Shown: positions 1 through 10,682 of the stretch, piece after piece
Layout of the letters: every line of letters starts with the position of its first letter
Position numbering within the stretch: the stretch's first letter is position 1
Assembly: GCA_017979445.1 (NCBI GenBank)
Contig: CM030705.1
Coordinates: forward strand, 17,377,040-17,441,039
From: Akebia trifoliata
Taxonomy: Eukaryota > Streptophyta > Magnoliopsida > Ranunculales > Lardizabalaceae
Direction: 5' to 3'
DNA length: 64,000 nt
Notes under the pieces: model-generated
Database searches by the model: none
Seen by the model: only the letters and a program-made list of their open reading frames with translations
What the model was told of the DNA's origin: nothing
Position numbers and translations under genes: made by a program

Positions 1-938
1 TTTACTATCTCAACATCCAAACCTCACCTAGACCCTCGTGCAATTTCGCAAGTGACAGTCAAACTGAGTTCTTTGTGCGTCATATGCGACGGCAACGACC
101 ATTTGGTCGAGTGTTGTCCCACCTTGCCTCAAATCAAAGCTGAACAAGCAAATGCGATTAATGACTATAGTGTTTTTAATAAGCCAACTCCAAACTCTTT
201 TAGTCAAACGTATCACCCAGATAATAGGTTCCATCATAATTTCTCATACAGACAAAACGAACCTATTCAATCTAGTGGTCCGTCAGGTTACAATAGGAGT
301 TTTCCTAGGCAATCTGGTTCTTCCACAAACCAAGCTATTATTCCTCAAGTCCCTTATCAACCCCAACAATCTACAGATTACAGAGCCATCATACCAGATC
401 TCATGACCAATTACCAGCAGCTTGCCCAACAACAGTCGTCCTTAGAATCTATGATTGTCGAGTTGATGATGCAGCAACAACAGTTCATCCAAACTCAACA
501 GCAAACCTATCAAATCAAACTCAGATTAACCAGGTCACTGCGCAATCCATAGCTAAGATGGAAGTTCAGTTGGGGCAGTTAACTCTCTCTTTGAGTGGGA
601 GAGAGAAATGTCAATTTCCTAGTCAGACTATCCCTAACCCTAGAGGTCAACCTTTGATTCCAAATGGATCGAAAGGTCAATACGAAGTAGGAAGCCATTC
701 TAAAGCTCCACAAGACTCAGTCCAGGCTATCCACACCTTGCGTTCGGGAAAGAAGGTGGACAACAAGGTCCAACCTATTGACATGGGAGAAAAAGTCCTA
801 GAGAAGGACAAAGTTCAAAAAGAAGTCAAAGAGTCTCCAACAGAGAAGGATAAAGATTTGGAAAATCCTCCTATCATTTTGCCAATTCCAAAAGCTCCAT
901 TTCCCCATCGCCTTAGAGATTCTAAAAAAGATAAGTAG
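1..938 (+). pseudogene. Athila gag C-terminal region (degenerate)
   Basis: This is the end of gag, open from the window edge. A CCHC nucleic-acid-binding knuckle (CVICDGNDHLVECC, CX2CX4HX4C) is at about 76-117. It is followed by a Gln/Asn/Pro/Ser-rich tract (about 130-500) and a charged Lys/Glu-rich linker (about 700-930). The reading frame changes between about 480 and 510, so the first frame ends at 552 and the second runs 558-938. A TAG at 936-938 precedes the expected gag-protease linker (VLEVFQNVHINIPFLDTIKQ reading at about 945-1005), which continues in the same style. In the family, Gag packages element RNA into virus-like particles in the cytoplasm. This copy cannot make an intact Gag. 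Confidence 0.85.
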
Positions 939-1099
939 TTTGAGGGTGTCTTAGAAGTCTTCCAAAATGTGCATATCAATATCCCATTCCTAGATACCAT
1001 TAAGCAGATACCTTCTTATGCGAAATTCCTAAAGGATTTGACCACAGTTAAAAGGAAAACATCGTTTCCTCGGGAAGCTATCATGGCAGCCCAAGCTTC

Positions 1100-1720
1100 G
1101 TCGCTTATCTGACAAACGATTGTACCAAAATTTAAGGATCCTGGATGTCCGACAATTTCCATTCATATTGGAAATCAAGTGGTCGAAAAATGTCTCTTAG
1201 ACTTAGGGCCAGTGTGAACCTTTTACCATATTCGGTTTATAAACAATTAGGTTTGGGGGTTTTGAAACCCATCGATATCACGTTGAGTCTAGCCGATAGG
1301 TCCATAAAAATTTCAAAGGATATAATTGAGGACGTGATAGTTAAAGTCAAAGATTTCTATTTCTCTATTGACTTTGTTGTCTTAGACAAGGAGCCAGTCA
1401 TCAATTCGAACAGTCATATTCTTATCATCTTACGACGTCCATTCTTAGCCACGTTTGACGTAGTTATTCGTTGTAGAAACAGAATTATGACTTTAGCATT
1501 TGGGGATATGAAAGTGAAACTGAACGTCTTCCACAATTTCCAAGGAATTGATGTAGATGATGGTATGGAGGAAGTGAACATAATAAATACGCTAGTCAAT
1601 CAAACGTATCAAAAGTTAGGGTACTCTGATCCCCTAACGAAATGTTTGGCTCACTTTGGCCTTAACTTGGACGTAGAAGAGTCTATAAACGAAGTCAACG
1701 CTTTGCTTGAATCCGTTCCA
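1100..1720 (+). pseudogene. Athila aspartic protease (frameshifted)
   Basis: This is a retropepsin-like domain of the Athila type, recognised by the stretch after the active site (SVNLLPYSVYKQLGLG, then ITLSLADRSIKISKDIIEDV and FVVLDKEPV). The upstream half, with the active-site Asp in a DLG context, reads in a different frame from the downstream half. The switch lies at about 1203-1216, inside the catalytic motif. An additional in-frame TGA occurs near 1111. The Athila-style flap and FLAT motifs (RRPFLATFDVVI, about 1434-1470) remain. The protease would normally cleave the Gag-Pol polyprotein; the break in the active site makes this copy inactive. The 1145-2500 open frame starts after the break and runs on into RT. 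Confidence 0.82.
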
Positions 1721-1849
1721 CTCTTAGATTCTGTGCGATGGCACGCAAAAGCTGAAAGTTTTCCTGTGCGCACATCCAATCTTGTTCTTTCTCATGTCGA
1801 GCTTCCAAAATTAGAACTCAAGTCGCTTCTAGAGACATTGAGATATGCA

Positions 1850-2790
1850 TTTCTTGGCAAGAATCAAACCTTGCCCGTGATCATTTCCTCTCACCTCAAT
1901 GAAATTCAAGAGGAAAAATTGTTAGGAGTATTAAGAGAACATCAAGAAGCTATTGGTTGGAGCATAGCTGACATCAAGGGAATTAGTCCATCTGTGGTGA
2001 TGCACCACATTCGTTTAGAGGATTTCGCTAAGCCTTCCTTAGAACCTCAGAGATGGCTAAATCTTGTCATGAAAGACGTGGTTCAGATGGAAGTGATGAA
2101 ATTGATAGATGCGGGTATTATTTATCCTATCTCTGACAGTCGTTGGGTGAGTCTTATACAAGTAGTTCCTAAGAAATCTGGTATCACTGTGGTAGTGAAC
2201 CAAGACAATGAATTAATCCCCACTCGAGTCCAAAATGGATGGAGAGTGTGTATCAATTATAGGAAACTCAACTCGATGACTCCTAAGGATCATTTTCCCT
2301 TACCGTTCATTGATCAAATGTTAGAGCGTCTAGCAGAACATTCTTACTATTGCTTCTTAGATGGTTATTCCGGGTACAACCAGATACTCGTTACTCTAAT
2401 CGATCAAAAGAAAATAACTTTCACCTGCCCTTTCGGAACTTTCGCGTATCGTCGCATGCCTTTTGGATTGTGCAATGCACCCGCTACTTTTCAACGGTGA
2501 ATGATGAGTATATTTTTCGACATGCTAGAAAGATATCTCGAAGTGTTCATGGACGATTTTTCAGTTTTCGGACCAAGTTTTGAGGATTGTCTCCATCACT
2601 TGACTTTGGTCCTTATGCGTTGCAAAGAAGTCAATCTAGTCCTCAATTGGGAAAAATGTCATTTCATGGTAACATCGGGTATTGTGCTAGGGCACATTGT
2701 TTCTGCTAAGGGGATTGAGGTAGATAAGGCAAAGGTAGGTCTAATTGAAAAATTACCACTTCCTAGAACGGTCAAAGAATTAGGTCATTC
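1850..2790 (+). pseudogene. Athila reverse transcriptase (nonsense mutation)
   Basis: This is the RNA-dependent DNA polymerase of the element. Motifs run in the expected order: GWRVCINYRKLNSMTPKDHF (about 2240-2295), FPLPFIDQMLERLAEHSYYC, FLDGYSGYNQI (about 2356-2388), FTCPFGTFAYRRMPFGLCN (about 2421-2475), then the catalytic FMDDFSVFG (about 2546-2572), LVLNWEKCHFMV, and LGHIVSAKGIEVDKAK. A TGA at 2498-2500 interrupts the frame right after the NAPATFQR motif, and reading continues in the same frame at 2501. A frameshift at about 2785 separates RT from the RNase H region. Both Asp residues of the catalytic pair are present, so inactivation is by nonsense and frameshift rather than active-site loss. 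Confidence 0.9.
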
Positions 2791-3396
2791 CCAGGTCATA
2801 CAGGTTTCTATCGTAGATTCATTAAAGATTTCAAGAAAATCTCGAAGCCTTTATGTGAACTATTGGGAAAGGATCTTCCTTTCGATTTTTCAGAGTCATA
2901 TCTCTCTGCATTCAACAAACTCAAGTCCGAGTTAACCTCGACACCCATTATTCAACCTCCAAACTGGAGCATTCCATTCGAAGTTATGTGCGACGCTTCA
3001 AATTATGCAATAGGCAATGTTTTGGGTCAGCGAATTGAAAAATAACCTCATGTTATCCAATATGCTAGTAAAATCCTAAATGATACTCAGCTTAACTACT
3101 CTACAACAGAGAAGGAAATGCTAACAGTGGTCTATGCCATTGAAAAATTCCGCCCCTATCTCATAGGATTTAAAGTCGTGATCTACATAGACCACGCAGC
3201 ATTGAAGTACCTTCTATCATAGAAAGATGCTAAATCAAGGTTAATCCGTTGAATTCTACTTTTACAGGAGTTTGATCTCGAGATCCGAGACAAAAAATGG
3301 GTAGAAAATGTTGTAGCTGATCACTTGTCTAGGATAGTTAACAAGCCATCCGATGAATCCTTACCCATCTCTGAATCATTTCCTGATGAGTAACTT
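2791..3396 (+). pseudogene. Athila RNase H domain (degenerate)
   Basis: This is the gypsy RNase H and connection domain. The tether reads KDLPFDFSESYLSAFNKLK (about 2869-2925). The RNase H core follows with VMCDASNYAIGNVLGQR (about 2983-3033), a TAA at 3043, then LNYSTTEKEML (about 3091-3123), VVIYIDHAALKYLLS (about 3175-3219) and DHLSRIVNKPSDES. Stops at about 3043, 3220, 3250 and 3391 break the frame. RNase H removes the RNA strand of the RNA/DNA hybrid during reverse transcription. The first Asp (CDAS), the Glu (TTEKE) and the later Asp (YIDHAAL) of the catalytic set can be seen. Confidence 0.85.
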
Positions 3397-4713
3397 ATGC
3401 AAATCTCTCTAGCCAATGCTCCATGGTATGCGGACATTGTCAACTACCTAGTTACATGTCAATTCCTAATCAAAATGACTAGTCAAGAGAAACTCCGTCT
3501 TCTGTCAAAAACAAAATGGTATTTCTGGGATGAGCCATACTTATTTAAGTATTGTCCCGATCAAATCATTAGACGTTGTATTCCAACCTATGAGCAACTC
3601 AGTATCCTAGAGTTTTGCCATAATCATGCCTGCGAAGGACACTTTAGTGGTAAGAAGACCGTATTGAAAATCTTACAATGCGGTTTTTTCTGGCCTAGTA
3701 TTTTTCGTGATGCCCACGAGTTTAACAAATCTTGTGATAGATGTCAGAGATTAGGAAAAATCTCTAAGAGAAATGAAATGCCTCAAAATCCTATACTGAT
3801 CATCGAAATTTTTGACGTGTGGGGTATAGACTTCATGTGACCCTTTCCTATCTCCCAGGATTACCAATTCATTCTAGTTACCATTGACTATGTGTCAAAA
3901 TGGTTCGAAGCTGTGGCATGTAGAACTAACGATCATAAGATTGTGATAAAATTCATCAAGGAAACGATTTTTTCAAGATTCGGTACTCCGCGAGCTATTA
4001 TAAGTGATGGTGACTCTCATTTTTGCAACAAGATATTTGCTGCGTTGATGAAGAAATACCTCATAACGCATAAGGTTGTCACACCTTACCACCCACAAAC
4101 AAGTGGGCAAGTGGAGATTTCTAACAAGGAAATAAAGACTATCTTAGAAAAAACAGTCAATCCTTCAAGGAAAGATTGGTCTTTGAGATTGAGTGATTCA
4201 CTCTAGGCCTATAGGACTGCATTCAAGACACCTATAGGGATGTCTCCCTACCGGTTGATTTTTGGTAAGGCCTGCCATCTCCCTGTAGAACTCGAGCATC
4301 GTGCATATTGGGCGATCAAGCGCCTCAACTTTGATTTTGATAAAACTGGTGAGAAGTAAAAGTTACAATTAGATGAGTTAGAAGAAATTAGAAATGACTC
4401 GTATGATTGTGCCAAAAGGTACAAAAAGCGTACCAAATTCTTTCACGACAGGTACATTCTTAGGAGGAATTTCATTCCTAATCAAAGAGTTTTGTTGTAT
4501 GATAATAGACTCCACCTTTTTCCAGGAAAACTTAAGTCTCGATGGACTGACCCATATATTATCCAAACAGTCTAACCCCATGGTGCTGTTGAAGTCCTTA
4601 ATCCTAAGGACGGATCCACTTTCAAAGTGAATGGCTAACGTCTCAAACCGTTTCTCGAGTATGTTTCGCAGGAGGAAGTTCTCTTTCTCGATGATCCCGT
4701 CTATCAAAATTAA
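3397..4713 (+). pseudogene. Athila integrase (multiple stops)
   Basis: Integrase inserts the cDNA into the host chromosome. The N-terminal HHCC zinc finger is readable: His residues in FCHNHACEGHFSG (about 3613-3651) and Cys residues in SCDRCQR (about 3730-3750). The DDE core follows: first Asp in FDVWGIDFM (about 3811-3837), second Asp in [12 protein letters not shown] (about 3996-4031), and Glu in [15 protein letters not shown] (about 4105-4150). The C-terminal part (LQLDELEEIRNDSYDC, then FLEYVSQEEVLFLDD near 4650-4700) runs to TAA at about 4711. Stops at 3838, 4204, 4357, 4573 and near 4636 break it. All catalytic residues are present; nonsense mutations inactivate it. Confidence 0.88.
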
Positions 4714-5985
4714 CTATGTTTTCGTCTAGCTAAAGACGTTAAACTTAGCGCTTCTGGGAGGCAATCCATGCACTTCAGGGGACATTGTGTTAAATATCAA
4801 CAGGACTATAAAATCTTTCTCAGGTGCTATCTAACCCACTTCATTTCATTTTGTCAATTTCAATTTTACCTTTGCATGTATATGTTGAAATATTGAGGAC
4901 AATATAATGTTTAAGTTTAGGGGTATATGGGTCGGATTTCCACTTATTATTTTCTTCTTTCAAAATTTTTTTTTTGAAAAATATTAAGTTGGCGACTTTG
5001 TTGTATTTTGCTCAAAATCTTAGCTTGTATCTTTAAGCACTTAGTTAAAAATATTTTCAATCTTTCATTGGAAGCTATGATTTGGAGTCCCAATTTGTGT
5101 TTTTCTTAGGCAAAAATTAGAGCAAAGTTATCTTTTGGTTTATAGTCATTTCTAATAAGGTTACCAAGAGTCTAGATTATATTAAAATAGCTTGTTACCT
5201 TCTTTCTACCTAGAGTTTAAGGAAAAACTAGGTTTGATGAACTTTGACTTCCTTGTTCAATTGGTTGGCTGATTAGAAGAAAAATAGAACTGGGTTGTAT
5301 ACACATTATACAGCAACCATTGTATTAGACTAGGTACCTTGAAAAGGGCTACCTACTTTTCTTAGAAAAAGAGTGAAGAAGTAATAGAAAAAAGGAGAGA
5401 CATTTCAAAAAAAAAAAAAAGAAGTCAAAGATCCAAAAGTTTATGTAAAGTTTTAGTAGGGTGAAAGTCATCAAGTGTTAAAATGTGAGTATACTGGAAT
5501 ATCACAGATAAAGCCCCTTAGAGGTATTAAAGTGAATATCCACACTTCTCACTATCCCAGACAGGATGCTAAGTTTAGAATTAAACCCTAAGTTACTCCA
5601 ATTATTCTTGAGTAGTTAGAAGGTTGAAACTCATTTTAGGAAATCGAATTCTTAAATTTCTGAGTTAGAATCACTATCGCTCAAAGGTCAATTTAAGTCT
5701 AAGTTTTGTCATAGAAAAATAAGGGTTGGGACTCTATACCAAGCAGTACTTCTAATTGATTGACAAAACCAAAAAAAAGACTTGTGCTTTTCAATATAAG
5801 TTTTGATTTTGATTATTTTTACTTCAAAGTTATCTTCAAATTTTGTGGGTATATTTTCTGCAAACCTTCACGAGTCAAACTCGTCCACTAAGGGTAACCT
5901 AGCGGTTCAAGGGCTTGCTGCATTCGCTCAATGCAGTCGAGGTACCTGCGAAAGTGGCAGTTTTATTTTCTAGGGACTAGAAAAA
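4714..5985 (+). other. Athila non-coding 3' internal region
   Basis: This is about 1.3 kb between integrase and the 3' LTR with no open frame of note. Some Athila elements carry an env-like ORF here; I see no trace of one. A purine-rich string at about 4912-4930 (AAGTTTAGGGGTATATGGG) resembles a second, internal polypurine tract. A-rich DNA, including a 14-A run, lies at 5407-5422. A perfect hairpin, CTGCATT-CGCTC-AATGCAG, lies at 5918-5936, just before the polypurine tract. Confidence 0.6.
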
Positions 5986-6001
5986 GGTAAGTTTGGGGGT
6001 G
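5986..6001 (+). promoter_or_regulatory. Polypurine tract of the Athila element
   Basis: GGTAAGTTTGGGGGTG lies immediately before the LTR start at 6002. In LTR retrotransposons this purine run resists RNase H and primes plus-strand DNA synthesis. Its position directly against the terminal TGATGAG supports the LTR boundary. Confidence 0.75.
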
Positions 6002-7213
6002 TGATGAGTGTCTCCAAACACTCAATTATATGCATATTTTTCAGATATTTATCTTGATTTTTGTACCTATTTCTCCATATTAAGTTAATAATCATGATAA
6101 GCCTCAAACCACCACGTTGCATGTAAATTAGGCTTAATTATATATAAATAAATTTATTTACTAGATAAATTTAATTACGTGTGTTTCTTGTGCAGAAAAT
6201 CAACAATTTGGAATCAAAATCTCAAGGCAAAAGCATTTGGGCCCACTTTGGAATGTCCTAACACTTTGGAATGCCCTAATCCTTAACTCATATTCTCCTC
6301 TTTTATCTTTTTATGCAAAGAAAAGTGAATGCTACTTTTAGACTCTTCTGCACACATTTTTCTCTATAAATAGAGCCTCCATTTCTAGAGAAAGGGTCCC
6401 ATCTTGGTTCTCTTATCCAAGACTCCTTTAATCTAAAGCTCTTAGCCTATTCTCTTATTTTTTATATTTTCATTTTCTAGTTATTTTCTTTTGGTTAAAT
6501 AGTCTTGTAAGAAGTAGAAGAAGAAGAAGTTTTAATTTTCTCTATGAAATGAAAAAAAGTTCTTTCATTTATTATCTTCCCTCTCTTACAATGACATTAG
6601 GCTAAGTTCCCCTCCATTGGAGAGTGGAAAAGCCTAGAGCAAGTTCTTGTGTTATTTCTAATTTCATGCCTTTTTTTATTTAAAATGCTTATGAATTCTC
6701 TTTAAGTTTCTTACACCTTTTATTCTTAATATATATATTTTATGCTTAGATTAGATCAAGATAATGTATGCTTAAACTAGATAATTGGTAGTAGGAAGTT
6801 TTCAAAGAATTCTACTTTGTTTATGTTCCCTTATTTCATTTCATTTGCAAAACTTTCTGATCTAAGGAGCTAACACCAAGTCCTTACGATTGAGTTATCA
6901 AAAGGTTAGAAAGTAAGAATTGCTCATCAAAATGTTCTAGGTAGATCCACCTCCAATGGTGTTTTAATTTCATAAGTTTACTTTTTTTTAATTTCATTTA
7001 CTTTAGTTTATTTTCTAGCAATTTTACATTTTCATATAAGTTCAAAAATACAAAGAAAAACAGTTTTAATTTCTTTTCGTTATTTGAATTTTATCTTCTT
7101 AGCTTAACTCTATTCCTCATTTCTCTTGGATTTGATCCCCTACTTGTCCCACAAGTAAGGTAAAAGTAAGATTATAATTAACTCCAATGAGAAGAACAAT
7201 GATAGTCTCATCA
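6002..7213 (+). repeat. Athila 3' LTR, 1212 bp
   Basis: The LTR begins TGATGAGTGTC at 6002, just after the polypurine tract, and ends GATAGTCTCATCA at 7213. The ends form a perfect 7-bp inverted repeat (TGATGAG/CTCATCA) with canonical TG...CA. A TATA box (TATAAATA) at 6365-6372 marks the U3/R region. The partner LTR is outside the window, so the boundaries rest on the terminal repeat, the polypurine tract and the abrupt switch to TatB sequence at 7214. Confidence 0.85.
6365..6372 (+). promoter_or_regulatory. TATA box in Athila LTR
   Basis: TATAAATA in a CTCTATAAATAGAGCC context is typical of a plant TATA box. It lies about 360 bp into the LTR and would direct transcription of a complete copy. 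Confidence 0.6.
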
Positions 7214-7735
7214 TGAATGAATCTCTTCAATTGGGTTTAGACATTCTCCTATGATCTAGGATGAGTGCTTAATTTTCTTTGAAGTCTGACGGATAAATCA
7301 TTGACTTATAAGTGGTAAACTTTGATTTTCTTGTCAAACGTGCGAGTGACTCTTCTCTAATAAGTTTACAGTTGGTACAAAACTTCTAGGTTATTTTTCA
7401 AGTTTAGCTCTTCGTACCCAATGATGAGCCTAGTCTGTTTCTAGCAATTGACTTTCCATCAAGACCTTGAGATATGAAATTTTCCCTTTCAATTGGTATG
7501 ACTATTTCTGTACCCCTGTAGTGTGAATGGTAACTTCTCTAACTAATCCCGGTATGATTGACACATTTTCTTGATGTTTGTTTTGAGATTTTTTATTGAC
7601 TGCTTCAACCTTTCCATTAGAACATAAGGGGATGATTTGTGATGTCGGATCATGAACTTTGAACATGGAGTAATAACCTAAGCTTTGATGTACGACCCAT
7701 TATTAGAGATCAATACCGCTTTAATTGTTTCATTA
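7214..7735 (-). pseudogene. TatB integrase fragment
   Basis: The reverse strand is clearly homologous to TatA integrase at about 23190-23720: the second catalytic Asp region (SNNGSYIKA reading in place of SDNGSHFKA), the region around the catalytic Glu (VEAVNKKSQNKHQENVSII style, frameshifted), and the stretch before the C-terminal domain. Many substitutions and indels break every frame. The homology runs right up to 7214, where the Athila LTR begins, so the junction is an insertion breakpoint within the integrase sequence. Confidence 0.78.
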
Positions 7736-7799
7736 GTTTGAGAATGATAATCTATTCTGAGAGCTCTACCATTTTGAGAAGTGTAGCACTGATACATTT

Positions 7800-8040
7800 T
7801 GTAACATCTTCCTTGATCTCATTTTATCATGCCAGTATCTAATCCGTGTCAGACAACACCCAAACTTGCACCTAACATATCCTCATAGGCCCACGAGAAC
7901 AAGTCTTTTGAAATTTCTGAAAAAATTCATTATCCCTTTGTGTTCCTCTAGGGATAGGATAGTTTCTATTTGAATCTCTTTAGGAATTATTTTCTGTTCC
8001 GAGGTCAATGCCCTTTGCTTTCTCGATTAAAAGTTGAACC
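7800..8040 (-). pseudogene. TatB reverse-transcriptase N-terminal fragment
   Basis: The reverse strand aligns with TatA 20590-20830. It contains the sequence reading FSWAYEDM (about 7883-7906), corresponding to FAWSYEDM before the RT core, and the upstream VINLGTKES region. The catalytic motifs are absent. It is joined almost directly to integrase sequence, so the RT core, RNase H and N-terminal integrase have been deleted. Confidence 0.75.
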
Positions 8041-9187
8041 CGACCATTATTTTCTCGTTCAGGAAACAAATTTATCCCTGAAGTCAGATTATTAGTTAAT
8101 CTGTTAATGCGCTCGAGGTATTCAAAAATTTCCTTTTATTCAAATGGGGAGACAGACACTGTTCTAGACTTGGCAAACTAACTCGATTCAATAGGAAAAT
8201 AGTAGGCTCGATCTAAAGAAGACATGACTTTACTGAAAAAAATGACTCGAGCTAACCCAAATGACTCATAAAAACTCAAGACTACCCACAACGGGCTTAA
8301 TTAGGATTGAGGATTGAGACATCGCTTATAACCGGCATAATTGAGGTACTGTGATCTTTAGGGAATAACTGTGTAATTTTGAAAGATTTTGGGGTCATTT
8401 CTGACGATTGACTTTGTGCAGACATTTGTTCTAACTGACCGAACTTACAACCTTAGGTAGACGATGAACGATTGAACTTAGGCACAATGATAACTTTATC
8501 AAAAGTGAATTCCAGTGTTACCCCCTTGATAACATTTTAAATGAACCTTGAGATTTTATTGAATTCGGTGTACCAATCCATTAAACAATTCATTCATGCA
8601 ATGATTATTTTAAAAAGAAAAATGATTTTATTGAATTATTGAAAATCATTGATAAATAATATTTTTATTTGAATAACAACTTTCAACAAATTTGATTTTT
8701 TGGCAAATCAATTTATTCTTTTTTAGAAAAATACATTTTAGTAATTTTCCAAGGTCCATGCGAAAAATAGATTTTTTATAAATCATTTTCGTTTTTCTTT
8801 TCCTTTGAAAAATATTTTCTTTCGGAAAATATTTTTCTTCTTTTAAAATGGGTTGAAACTCGAATTAGCAAAGAGTTTGAATTCCATTCTGATTTAAATG
8901 GTCCGGCCCATCGTTAGATCGAGATGGACTAGGTCATTATGAACCATTGCCAAGTTTAAAATGGATTCTTTATTGGGTTCGTGCACTTAGAAATCAGGTT
9001 AAACAGAAAAGATTGATCATTGAGGACAAAACCGTACATTCTTGATTTCATCATTTGTAAGATCCATTCCATCAAGCAACCCAGGAACACCCACGATAAG
9101 TTCAAGTCGTGACCTAGAAGGGGGTTTTCTAGACTCTAGGTTTACTATGTGCAATGCAATTTATCTGGCCACCCTTGCCCAAGTGTA

Positions 9188-9192
9188 CCTAT
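9188..9192. repeat. Target-site duplication CCTAT, left of TatA
   Basis: CCTAT lies directly before the LTR start and is repeated at 27940-27944 directly after the 3' LTR end. This is the 5-bp length expected of Ty3/gypsy integration. Confidence 0.9.
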
Positions 9193-10662
9193 TGTAGACA
9201 CCCTATTTTTATAATCGCCTGATTAATTAACTCGTCAACCTGATCGTAACGGTTCCCAATGATGGATGATTATTTCAATGCATTATTTGTTACTAGATAT
9301 GTTTCAGAAATTCAGATGAGGTATCCCGAACTAACAAAACTGAAGAAATCGCGCTATGCTAGGAAAATATAACCTAAAAATATATAAATCATCATTTTTC
9401 AGACAAAAAGAAGCTTTACAATAAAAATAACTAAAAAATAATCAAATTATCAAAATACCCCTAACATCAAAACAATCCTAGAGCCTACATTACTCTTAGG
9501 AAAACCTTTTCAAACCCATAAAACAACAAATCGAAATCAAATAAATTATTTCGCCAATTTACACCAAATTTGATAAAATTACGAAAATGCCCCTCATAAA
9601 GTTCACGATCATTTCGCACAAAAAAGTTTCATAAATAATACAAACAAATATTCCCATTGAATTTCTTATGAAAAATTAATTCCAAAACATCCTAGAACAT
9701 TGAAAAATGACTTAAAATGCAAAAAGTCATCTTCGATGGTAAAATGGTAATTTTACAATTTTAATAATTAAAAATTTTGAAATTAATAATTAAAACATAA
9801 TTAATGTAAAGTTAAATCCTAATTAAAATTAAAGTTAATCAAGTAAGACTAAAGTCAAAATCTTAAAGTCAATCAAGTAAGACTCAAGTCAAAATCTTAA
9901 AGTCAATCAAGTAAGACTAAAAGTCAAAACTCTAATAGAATTCTAATTAAATATTAACTTTATTTAAAATAATTCTAATTAAATTATAACTCTATTTAAA
10001 ATAATTCTAATTAAACTATAACTCTACCTAAAACAATTCTAATTAAATTATAACTCTATTAAAAATAATTCTAATTAAACACTAACTTTATCAAAATAAG
10101 CACTTAAAAAAATCTATAAATAAGGGTCTCTACAACCTATTTTCGTATGAAAAAATAAACCCTAGAAAAAATAGGTTGAAAAACTTTCCTAACCTCCTAC
10201 AAACCCTAATTTTGAAGTCCTGACTCCTTACCTAACATCCATACCCCAATTTTAGCTCAAAAAATACCTAGAAGCTCTTCAAAAACACCTAGAAATCTAG
10301 AAAAAGTCAGAAAATTCAGATCTAAGAAGAAAGTACCTAGTCTCGGAGATATGACGCGAATCCGATGATAGAACAAAATGAGGAATGATGTACAAGAAGC
10401 CGTTCTATCAGATCTGAGGGAACAAAACCGTTGCTTTCGTGAAGGTAACTTTTTTTTTTATATTTATTATTTAGGTCTTTTTTAGCAATGTAGTTGTATT
10501 TGGGAATTAGTAGAGATCGGCGTTTACCGGGTGGGGTTGGTGCCTAACACCTTCTAACCTCGTAATATGGTCCCTAAACTTAGTATTCTTTTTTGTAGTA
10601 GATTAGTTGTTTCTTTTTATCCGTTTCGAGTCAATATTCGGTTCCTAGACCGCAATAACTAG
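9193..10662 (+). repeat. TatA 5' LTR, lacking its last ~67 bp
   Basis: It begins TGTAGACACCCTATTTTT and aligns along its length with the 3' LTR at 26334-27939. It contains TATAAATA at 10115-10122, a run of related AAGTCAATCAAGTAAGACT units (about 9830-9935) and five copies of a 32-bp AT-rich unit (about 9939-10092). At 10663 it passes from the LTR sequence AACTAG straight into the PBS region (GTGGCGATTCC), skipping the LTR tail that in the 3' copy spans about 27873-27939. The missing piece lies between two near-identical GTGGCGACTCC-like words. Confidence 0.88.
10115..10122 (+). promoter_or_regulatory. TATA box in TatA 5' LTR
   Basis: TATAAATA is followed by AGGGTCTC. The same box is at 27319-27326 in the 3' LTR and, inverted, at 15400-15407, 31744-31751 and 57831-57838 in the minus-strand LTRs of the family. 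Conservation in all five LTRs supports it as the core promoter. Confidence 0.65.
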
Positions 10663-10682
10663 GTGGCGATTCCTCTGGGGAT
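10663..10682 (+). promoter_or_regulatory. TatA primer-binding site region
   Basis: GTGGCGATTCCTCTGGGGAT corresponds to the minus-strand sequence GTGGCGACTCCACTGGAGA at 31126-31144, which sits directly against the intact 5' LTR end of TatB. The TGG start, complementary to a tRNA CCA tail, fits a PBS. An arginine tRNA has been reported as primer for Ogre-type elements; I cannot confirm the tRNA here. Confidence 0.65.

Larger units (their letters stand above)
1..7213 (+). mobile_element. Athila-clade Ty3/gypsy retrotransposon, 3' part
   Basis: This is the 3' portion of a Ty3/gypsy LTR retrotransposon; its 5' LTR, PBS and most of gag lie left of the window. The domain order gag knuckle, protease, RT, RNase H, integrase is followed by about 1.3 kb of non-coding DNA, a polypurine tract and a 3' LTR. 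The assignment to Athila rests on the style of the protein motifs: FMDDF in RT, RMPFGLCNAPATFQR, DVWGIDFM and [10 protein letters not shown] in integrase. The coding region has several in-frame stops and frameshifts, so the copy is dead. Its right end abuts the minus-strand TatB integrase remnant exactly, so it probably inserted into TatB. The five bases after the LTR are TGAAT; the matching left copy would be outside the window. Confidence 0.9.
7214..9192 (-). mobile_element. TatB element, left (3') piece, internally deleted
   Basis: Read on the minus strand, this matches scattered internal parts of TatA in order: the 5' leader (9192 to about 8740, like TatA 13480-13990), the ORF1-gag spacer and start of gag (about 8700-8350, like TatA 16890-17200), the pre-RT linker (about 8080, like TatA 20461), the RT N-terminus (about 8030-7800) and the integrase core to C-terminus (about 7735-7214). 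ORF1, most of gag, protease, most of RT and both RNase H domains are missing. It is therefore a deletion derivative of the same family. It joins the right piece (27945-32578) across the TatA insertion; its 3' LTR would lie beyond the Athila insertion, outside the window. Confidence 0.85.

Noticed and set aside
4714..5985. Athila env-like gene
   Set aside because: No open frame or membrane or signal features found in the expected position.
5890..5990. Possible tRNA gene (GGTTCAAGGG and a hairpin)
   Set aside because: No cloverleaf could be drawn; the sequence is just before the Athila polypurine tract.
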